Shown here piece after piece: positions 56,227-64,000 of a DNA stretch of 64,000 nt (the stretch's first letter is position 1; each line of letters opens with the position of its first letter). The notes under the pieces are model-generated. The model searched no databases and was not told where the DNA came from. It was given only the letters and a program-made list of their open reading frames with translations. The stretch covers positions 1,054,001 through 1,118,000 of the forward strand of contig JANFAH010000007.1 of assembly GCA_024663395.1 (NCBI GenBank). Direction: 5' to 3'. A program made the position numbers and the translations under genes. Origin of the DNA: Pisolithus tinctorius (taxonomy: Eukaryota; Basidiomycota; Agaricomycetes; Boletales; Pisolithaceae).

Positions 56227-56970
56227 ATGAACGTTGTCATTGCCGGCGAGAGCGGTATCGGAAAGAGCTCCTTAATAAATCTCATAGCGGGCCAGCAGCT
56301 CGCAAGGACTTCGAACGATGCATCTGTTTGTACCCTTGCGCCTCAGTCGTACAACGTCCGGATTGATGGCCGCGATTTCCTACTTTGGGATACCCCTGGC
56401 TTCAACGAAGGTCTGACGGATACCCCGAGAACCACCAACTATTCAGAGGTGTTCCGCTCTTTCCTCCAGCGTATGAGCTTCGAGGGTGAAATCGACCTTC
56501 TTCTTTACTGCATACCGGCATCGAGGGCCAGAATTGCCATGGTGAAGAACTACCAGGCAATTTGCTCCGTCGTACCCCCAACCACTCCTATAGTGGCAGT
56601 TGTCACCCGTCTTGAGAGACACCCAGACCAAATGGAGGATTGGTGGGCAAACAACGAGGATGACCTGCAGAGCCTTGGTATGAACTTCGCTGGCCATGCT
56701 TGCGTTACAGCGCTTCCAGACTCCGGGGCACGTGCACTTCCGTCTTCGATTTACCACCGTGTTGCGGAATCAAGGAAGGCACTCAGAAACCTCATTCGCC
56801 GTACTTGCCTCCCTTATTGCATTTCTCCCTCTGTCGTCGCATTTCCCTCGTCGCCGCTACCACTCCATGAATCCTTGCAGACGGAATCCGAGGTAAACCC
56901 GACCCAAGATAACTGTCCTTTTACTGATTGGATGACAGGACCACTGCGCACCTTCGAACCCAGATTTTAA
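56227..56970 (+). CDS. Small P-loop GTPase (AIG1/G-domain type)
   Basis: 247 residues in one exon. P loop VVIAGESGIGKSSLINLIAG (residues 3-22), switch II/G3 WDTPGFNEG, and a G4-like VVTRLERHPD with the usual NKxD/TKxD replaced by TRLE. A central hydrophobic strand (IDLLLYCIPAS) is typical of fungal AIG1/TrmE-like GTPases. The C-terminal 50 residues have low complexity (SPLPLHESLQTESEV). No signal or membrane segment. Agaricomycetes have many such stand-alone G-domain proteins of unknown role. A full G-domain usually needs about 180-200 residues, so this one is complete, but its nucleotide specificity is uncertain because of the changed G4 motif. Confidence 0.82.
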   Translation: MNVVIAGESGIGKSSLINLIAGQQLARTSNDASVCTLAPQSYNVRIDGRDFLLWDTPGFNEGLTDTPRTTNYSEVFRSFLQRMSFEGEIDLLLYCIPASRARIAMVKNYQAICSVVPPTTPIVAVVTRLERHPDQMEDWWANNEDDLQSLGMNFAGHACVTALPDSGARALPSSIYHRVAESRKALRNLIRRTCLPYCISPSVVAFPSSPLPLHESLQTESEVNPTQDNCPFTDWMTGPLRTFEPRF

Positions 56971-58405
56971 AACGTACTCCAGAACCGGAATCAGTTTACG
57001 ACTTCCACGGGGACGAGCACTGAGTTTTTTTTCTACTTCAATCCGGCCTATCTGAGTTAAAGGCTTGAGAGGCGTGGTGCAGAACTATATATGGTTATCA
57101 ACTGGGACTAACCGCTGGCTTCTTGATTACAATAGGGAGCGGTTACGGACATGCCATATGGCTACAATCCTACAGACGTCGTATGTATGTTCCCGACGTT
57201 GTATTGAGAGGAGTTAGGTGAAATCAAACCCTCACATTCTACTGTTGATCAAATTCACGGGCAACTCTATAAAACATTATAAGTTGCTGAGCAACAGTGA
57301 ATACGGACGGTCGTCGGCAGCAGTCAGCTCGAATTTGATCGAACGGGAAGGTTACGGAATGAAGATACCGCACGGCGACAGACAGAACTATCAGGCAATT
57401 AGGTGTGAAGTCATAACGGCTTCTTGACGGTGATTCAGGAAATGACGACAAAGAGTGGGAGGCGATGGTTGTCCCAGGCCTCGACTCTGGGATTAGATCG
57501 CACGTTTCAAATGCTCTCAAAGCACGACTGTTTGGCGATGTGCGATTCCATGTCTTCACTTTACTGCCAGGACTGGGTCAGATATCCAAAGAGTTGGGGT
57601 GGTTCGTGGCAAACGGATCAAGTGACTGTCTCACAGTCACAGCCTAATTTTAAACCGACTTGTTTTATCGTTGCTCCCGGAACCACTGGCAGAAGCTCTG
57701 GAAGAACATTCAATCCAGCCGTTTTCAGCCGCTGACAGCCGCCCCCCACCACCCCACCTCTGCTCAATGCTGTCCCGGTCACATCAAGCCCGGGGGCCAT
57801 CCTGCCTCGGAATTTAGGCTAGGGAGTCTACCGTTCATACTGCCCAAACTGCTACCAAAACCTGGAGGTGAAGCCAGAATGCATCGGTACATCGCCGAGT
57901 GCATCCTCATTGGATTGTCGGGGCACATGACGAACTTCGGGAACGTTACAATACTAGCTTCTAGTTCTCGTCAAAATAACCTCTGATGTCGGGATTTCTG
58001 TTGATTCCATTACAGATCGTAATCTTATGACGGACGGAACTGGGATGATGCATGTACATTATCCCAACTCATCATAAGATCAACTGGAAGACTAGGATGG
58101 CGTCCCTCAACCCTCCATCGAGGACGGGATCGCGCGTGACCCGGCACACGGATAAATGTGATATCTGTTATGTTCGAAGACAATACGGCCAGTGGAAGGT
58201 CGCTTGCCGTAACAACTTGCTCCAACCACGCTTCCGTTATGTGGAGTCCTTTCGTGCCAAGCTCCTGAGAAGAGCAAGTAACAGTGTAACCAACTAAGGA
58301 CGATGTTTATTGGCCACCTCGTGTTATTTCGGATCTAGCCTCAGTAGTACCAAACGACGTGGCAAAAACTCGAATTAAGAAAACCGACGGCATCCACGCA
58401 TTGCC
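56971..58405. other. Gene-poor stretch
   Basis: About 1.4 kb without a recognisable gene. Short open frames occur, for example one with FGDVRFHVFTLLPGLG near 57530-57580, but I see no known domain. It ends at the edge of arm B of the inverted duplication. Confidence 0.4.
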
Positions 58406-58409
58406 TAAA

Positions 58410-61400
58410 CATTCTCGTCCTCGGTCCGCCTGGTCCGCCCATCCCGCTGCACATGATCATGACCATGTGCCGTGACTTATAAGGACAGGGGGGCGCTACT
58501 ACCTGCGCTGCTTCAACCCGACTTCATCCTCCCAGTACAACCCAAATGTCTCGCAAGATAACTCATTTTGAAACGCACGGTTGGTTTAGAATCACTCGTT
58601 ATTCGCTGGGCACACGGTAGTGACCTACTCTTCGCCCGGTGCAGACATCCGTTTTCCTACCTCCCTGACGGGAGATGGTAGCGATGCTATGTAGGAGTAT
58701 GGTTCCAGTCTCTTTCAAGTCTAATCCATTCCTTTCTTGGTCCATCTAGGAACACCGATTGTGACTACTCTTCCGCATACGTTACTATCTTCACTGACGG
58801 GGACGAACCCCTCGTGGGGCATGGTATGACGTTTACCATCGGTCGTGGAAACGATATCGTGAGTTATTACCACTGTATTTGTATGGGACGTATATATGAG
58901 GGGAAGCCAGGTGTGTCAAGCTATAGCAGCACTTGCGAACAGACTCATTGGTCTGGAGCCTGAAGACCTCTTCAAGAACATGGGAAAAACGTATGATTAT
59001 ATCAGTGCTGACTCTCAGTTGCGATGGTAGGTGCCTCACTTATTTGGCTTCAGCGTGGTATATAGACAGCTCCTTCCCGAAATGTAACTCCCCTGTCTAC
59101 AAGTAATGCCACTCGACTCCCGCTTCAGCAACTGACCTACCTACTCTAACAGGATTGGTCCCGAGAAAGGAGTCATTCATATTGCCGCAGGGGCAGTGAA
59201 CAATGCATTATGGGACATGTTCGCTCGGGCGCGAGGCAAGCCTTTGTGGAAGCTTGTGGTAGACATGACACCTGTAAGTTGCACTTTGGAACTTCGACTG
59301 GTTCATGTCATGTGTAAAAACCCTCAGGAAGAGCTCGTTGATGCCACCGTATTCCGTTATATCACCGACGTCCTTACGCGGGAAGATGCACTTGCTATGC
59401 TCAAGGCAAAGGAAGCGGGTAAACAAGAACGTGAAACCATTGTTCGAGAAGTTGGGTATGCGCTTGATGAACAGCTCTAGCGAAACCTCATTAACATAAT
59501 CTTATCTATGAAGGTACCCGGCCTACATCACCTCGGCTGGTTGGCTCGGTACATTTCCCCGCATTATCACTTCGCGCTGTTGTTGAAATTCAAACGGAAT
59601 AGGCTACTCGGACGAAAAAGTTGCACGTCTCACCAAAGAAGCGGTTGCTGCAGGCTTCAACCACTTCAAGATGAAAGTTGGCGCTGACTTAGCGTCAGAT
59701 TTGCGTCGAGGCCGAATTGTTCGTTCCATCATTGATGATCCCCAATACCTCCCCCAGGGTTCCAAAGGTCGTGACTCGAACAGTCCAGAGCTTCAAGGGA
59801 AAAACGCCGGTCCTACTGGTGCCGTACTTATGGTTGATGCTAATCAAGTATGGGACGTTCCCCAGGCTATCCAATACGTGAAGAGCCTCGAAGAGGTGAA
59901 GCCTTGGTTAGTTTTCACGTCCACGATTGACGTTGTCCCGCTGTGGAGTGACTACTGAATGAAATTTCAGGTTCATCGAGGAACCTACTGCTCCAGATGA
60001 TATCCTTGGTCACGCCGCGATCCGGCGCGCGCTGAAGCCATATGGCATTGGTGTCGCTACGGGCGAGCATGCTCATAATCGGATGGTTTTCAAACAACTT
60101 CTTCAAGCAGATGCCATTGACGTGTGCCAGATTGATTCCTGTCGTCTTGCGGGGGTGAGCGAGGTACTGAGTGTTTTGCTCATGGCTGCGAAGTGAGTAC
60201 GCAATTAGTATGACTCACACTTACGTAGATAAACCTCTAGGTTTGGAGTGCCGGTATGCCCACATGCCGGTGGAGTCGGACTTTGCGAATATGTTATTCA
60301 TCTAAGGTGTGTCCGGCTATCGGCCCTCCGCTGCTACTGTTGCCCTGTTCATGATATTGTTTCTGCAGCTTGATCGACTACATTGCTATTTCGGGAACGA
60401 TGGAACGAAACGTGCTGGAATTTGCCGACCATCTTCATGAACATTTCGTTTATCCGTGTTCCATCAACTCAAAGGGGCGGTACAACATACCCCTCAACCC
60501 AGCTGCAGGATATAGGTTCGTGGCTTCTTCGATTAATACCCCTCAGTCGTTCACACCATCCGCAGTATCGAGATGCACAAGCGGAGTATTGCTGAATTCG
60601 AATGGCCTCAAGGCTCATATTGGGCGAAGGCGAGAACCGGTAGTGTTAACTAGTAGAGCAGTACCTAGTGATTCGAGATTGGCATGTAACGTGCACAACC
60701 CTACTGACTTCGTGAACAGAATTATTCAACCTACGGAGATTTCCAACGGAGTAAATTTCTCCATGACTTTTCAGCCTAGGGGATTAGAAACCAGGTGATT
60801 ATTAGAGCTAGATATTTGACATTCAGGCCAGCAAAGACTGCTGGGAATAAAACGTTCATCTTCGTTGGCGAGCATGAATAACTGGTCAGCTCGTGTGCAA
60901 TAACATGATATAGCAATCGAGAGCAAATTATAACAGGGTGGCAGAAGGGGATACAGGGCAAGAAAGAACAAGAACCGATACAAGTTGATGGCAACGGGTT
61001 TACCCACTTCGGAAAGTCCCGATCTTCTAAATGGTTTGGTAACTCCCTAGTGAGCCGGCATCCAAATCAGTCTGATGCAAGGTAGGTCACAGGGTTGGTG
61101 AAAGACTCACATATCCGCGCCTGCCAATCTCCACTTCCAGTAGCCAACACGTTCCCCGCGGGGCTGAGATCTATCGATATTACTATGCCGAGAATTAGGT
61201 TCGCAGCATGGTCCGAAGAGTCTGCCAACTCACCAGAATTTTTATGTCCCTGAAGCATACACTGTACATTTGCCGAGTGTGCTTCCCAGAACTGCACGCC
61301 TCGGTCTTTGGACCCTGAGACAACCCACTGCCCATCGTGGGAAACGGCAACGGACAACACATAATCCTGTTTTTGCACGTTGAGTTGCTGCGGTTGACAT

Positions 61401-62430
61401 ACTGCTCTTTCCACGCACCGTATGGCCAACGAAGTTCATGGTACACTGGCTGGTCTTCTCCAAGTCTTTCTTTCCATTTGCTACTCCGTCTTTTCGCTTG
61501 CTTCCTCCAGTAAGCAATCCGCTTACGTCCCAGTACTTCAACGTCTTATCCAGGCTGCCGCTTACTAAGCCTTTGCCGTCTGGGGTGAATGCGACGCTGT
61601 ATACGCTGTCCCTGTGTCCCCTCAGACGCTCGACCAACGCTCCCGTGGCAACATCCCAGATACGAACAACAGTGTCAAGACTGCCGGCGGCAACAAGCTG
61701 TCCGTTGGGAGAAATGGCGACGGACGTTACACCTGCATCGTTATTCAACGAGTCTGGGTCGTTGATGGTCAAAACTTTGGAGGTCCCGTCGACCATGTCC
61801 CAGATCCGTGCAGTTTTGTCGCCGGATCCCGATACAATGAGCCGACCATCGAGTGAAAAATCCAGCGAGTATATTTCTTGCTGGTGGCCATCGAAAACGT
61901 TGCGTATACGCTTTTTGGCAATATCCCAAATCTGTAAAGCAGGGTCAGAAAACTATATATCACAGAAGTCATAGACGGACGCGTATTTGTTTATCTTCGG
62001 CCCCAGTAGCAAGGTACTTCCCATCGGGGCTGAAGCACACACTGCGGATGTAGAGGTCTCCTGCCTTTCCAGCTGACTCATCAATTAGCACGCTGTATCA
62101 TCGCAGACGGAACAAAGTTAACGGAGAAACGACGCAAAATGCTGGTGACGCACCATGTTTTTTGACCAGTTTTGGTGTCGTAGATTTGTGCGGTCCGGTT
62201 ACAGCCGGTAGCAAGGTATTTGCCATCAGCAGAAAATCTCACACAACACACGACGCTAATGAGATTGATTAGTGACTGTTCTGAGACAATGCGGGCTCGC
62301 CCTACCTCTCATGTATAAGCGTATGCACCAAGGTCACGTCGAGGACTCGTTTCGTTTTTCGGCTAAATACAGCGAACCAGTCAGAGCCATCCTTCTTGAA
62401 CTCTGGAGGGACATTGACGGGATCAAGGTC
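58410..62430 (-). repeat. Arm B of the inverted segmental duplication
   Basis: About 4.0 kb matching arm A (25.6-29.4 kb) in reverse orientation. This arm has the intact fuconate dehydratase and lies inside the full-length TUP1 gene, so it is likely the donor. The right edge falls in the TUP1 exon that starts the propeller half; the left edge is about 58,410. Confidence 0.88.
58546..60653 (+). CDS. L-fuconate dehydratase (enolase superfamily)
   Basis: Mandelate-racemase-type enzyme that dehydrates L-fuconate in non-phosphorylating fucose breakdown; the animal counterpart is ENOSF1. Start [11 protein letters not shown] at 58546, then [73 protein letters not shown] with the catalytic lysine pair (FKMKVG), [47 protein letters not shown], and [16 protein letters not shown] with the His. 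Metal ligands (Asp in DANQ, Glu in EEPTAP, Glu in GEHAH) are visible. The C-terminus continues through an intron to [18 protein letters not shown], stop at 60651. About nine or ten exons. It appears intact, unlike its inverted copy. Confidence 0.92.
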
Positions 62431-63649
62431 GTCTGGGAACTGACCCCCACTCGTGCTACCGGCAGGGGCCACAGCGCTCGAGGCACCGGGAGTTGATTCT
62501 AAGGGTCCACCAGGTGGTGGGTTGCCAGGTCCTGGGGCGTACGGTGGATGTGCTGATGGAGGTGGAGGTAAACCAGGGCCTTGATAGGTGGGAGGCCCCC
62601 CTGGAGCTGGTAGTTTGGTTGGCCCTGCACCAAGAGAAGGGCTATAATGATCTACAGCAGGAATACAAGGGGAAAGGAGGGTGGTAGAGTATGCATGAGG
62701 AGGCAGAGAACGAGCGAAGCTTGAAAGGAATTATCTACCTGGGCGGTCACTCTTCATACGCTCAGTCTTAATACGCTTCGGATCACGACTACTCTCAACG
62801 GGAGGGCGTTCACGCTCTCTGTCACGTTGATCTCTCTCTCGATCCCTCAACTCCCGCTCTCGGTCGCGTTCAAGCCGTTCGCGATCTTTGTCCCTCTCAC
62901 GATCACGATCACGCTCGCGGTCGCGTTCACGTGCATAATAAGGGTCGGGGTACGAAGCAGGGCCCGTAGCTGGTTGAACGCCTGGGACAGTGGGTGGCCC
63001 TGCAGGGGGACCTGAAGGTCCGATGGTTCCAGGGCCGACAGTTGGATGAGGCGGAGCGCCGCCAGGTAACCCTTGTCGGGCGGCGTGCAGTTCCGCACGT
63101 AATCGGGAAAGCTCTTCTTCATACTGCTGGCGAATTTTTCCATGTTGCGATTCTAGCTCGTACAAAGACTGGCGAATGATGTTGAGCTCGTTGATTTGAG
63201 AAGTAACTGAGTACACAGCATATTTTAGCAGATTAGTTGAGAAGGCTAAACTCACAAACCTTTGGATTCGTATTCGTCGCGTTGGTTGCGGAGAAGTCCC
63301 ATATCAGAAGTCAGAACCTCAAATTCGCCTCTGATATTGTCGAAAGATTCGTTTAGCCTAGCATGTGTGTGCTGGCCAGGGCCCTGGGTAGGAGGGCCAG
63401 TGGGCTGAAGGCTCCTATGCTAATGAAAATCGGATGAATTAGAATGGTTGTTATGGAATGAAGCCATAGGGACAAAGAAGAGCAACCCAACGCAGACCGA
63501 AATTTTGTGCTGGGTTAGACGCTCGGAATCGTGACACGGGCGGTCATTATTGGCCGTATTGCAACCCAGAGGACGGCCGTAAACGGGTGCTACAGAGAGT
63601 GTCGATAGTGTGAAGGGGATACACTCACGTTGTATATTGTGGAGGACAT
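61067..63649 (-). CDS. TUP1: General transcriptional corepressor Tup1
   Basis: Global corepressor with Ssn6/Cyc8. The first exon is MSSTIYN; then [36 protein letters not shown] and the tetramerisation coiled coil [41 protein letters not shown] Pro/Gly-rich part and a long Arg/Asp/Glu repeat ([14 protein letters not shown]) with KRIKTER follow. The propeller half starts [20 protein letters not shown] and [20 protein letters not shown], then seven blades ([60 protein letters not shown] and others). Last motif [15 protein letters not shown]. Ends at 61067; a final GTGAGT intron leaving a short R-I-Y tail is an alternative. Seven or more exons. Complete; the source of the inverted copy. Confidence 0.95.
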
Positions 63650-64000
63650 GGAGGAGGTTGGGAACGTCGGAATGGCTGTTGATCAGCGCCCTTTATAAGA
63701 ACGGTGGTTGTTGGGACCCTGACACCTTCCCTTGGTTTCCCACGCATGACATTGCCGGCGGTATCTCCTTTTCGGGTTGCCGCCACGTTTAGTGCAGCAA
63801 CAACACGTGACCAAAACTCAAACATGAATCACGCACCCCTGTTTGGGTAACTCGACTTTCAAAGTCAGCGGCACCCAAGATCTTGATTGATTATGTAACC
63901 ACACCTCCGCTGTGGTGAAGGAGGTTCCCACGTTTGCAGTGGGCTACAACACGAGTTTTTCTTGTCCCATCAGGATGGCTTGATATCCCATTGGCTGTCT
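63650..64000. other. TUP1 upstream region
   Basis: No gene seen in the last 350 bp. Presumably TUP1 promoter sequence. Confidence 0.4.

Noticed and set aside
62800..62940. DRERDR-type repeats as a possible tandem DNA repeat or mobile element.
   Set aside because: The repeats are in frame inside the TUP1 linker and code for a charged Arg/Asp/Glu stretch.

Overview
The window is nuclear DNA of a filamentous basidiomycete, most likely an agaricomycete of the Rhizoctonia/Ceratobasidium kind. That placement is inferred from gene content: DASH-complex DAD3, a Gin4/Nim1-type kinase, a transmembrane-WD40 protein, expanded HGDLKG-type kinases and a thaumatin-like protein. The genes are dense, on both strands, and mostly cut by many 45-75 nt GT-AG introns, so most genes were rebuilt by joining exons by eye; internal splice sites are approximate.

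Layout. 0-6 kb: the 5' part of the 2-oxoglutarate dehydrogenase E2 gene, then an accessory patch with two decayed P450 copies, a phosphomevalonate-kinase-like scrap, an intact thaumatin-like gene with ten introns, and an intronless, short P450. 6-12 kb: a large transmembrane-WD40 gene and an unresolved stretch. 12-24 kb: mostly housekeeping genes (DAD3, PIG-T/GPI16, alcohol dehydrogenase, a Tlg1/syntaxin-6-like SNARE, RAD17, a mitochondrial TPR protein, a HAD hydrolase). 24-29.8 kb: a TKL-like kinase followed in a compatible reading frame by a TUP1 WD40 propeller, a decayed L-fuconate dehydratase and a scrap of the HAD gene. 29.9-56 kb: conserved genes (mL45/Tim44-like, CHCHD2/MIX17-like, Fus3/Kss1-type MAP kinase, RPB11, uL15, MGRN1-like RING ligase, Gin4-like kinase, membrane protein, PPR protein, intradiol dioxygenase, SWI3/RSC8, SmD1, mitochondrial AsnRS, aspartic protease). 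56-64 kb: a small P-loop GTPase, a gene-poor stretch, an intact L-fuconate dehydratase and a full-length TUP1.

The most striking structure is an inverted segmental duplication of about 3.8-4.0 kb. The arm at about 58.4-62.4 kb carries the intact fuconate dehydratase and the C-terminal half of TUP1. The arm at about 25.6-29.4 kb carries a decayed fuconate dehydratase and an open, almost identical TUP1 propeller without the TUP1 N-terminal tetramerisation region. The duplicated propeller sits right behind a kinase, and a 58-nt candidate intron with a long T-tract would join the two in phase, giving a kinase-TUP1-propeller chimera. This is the best candidate for a new gene in the window.
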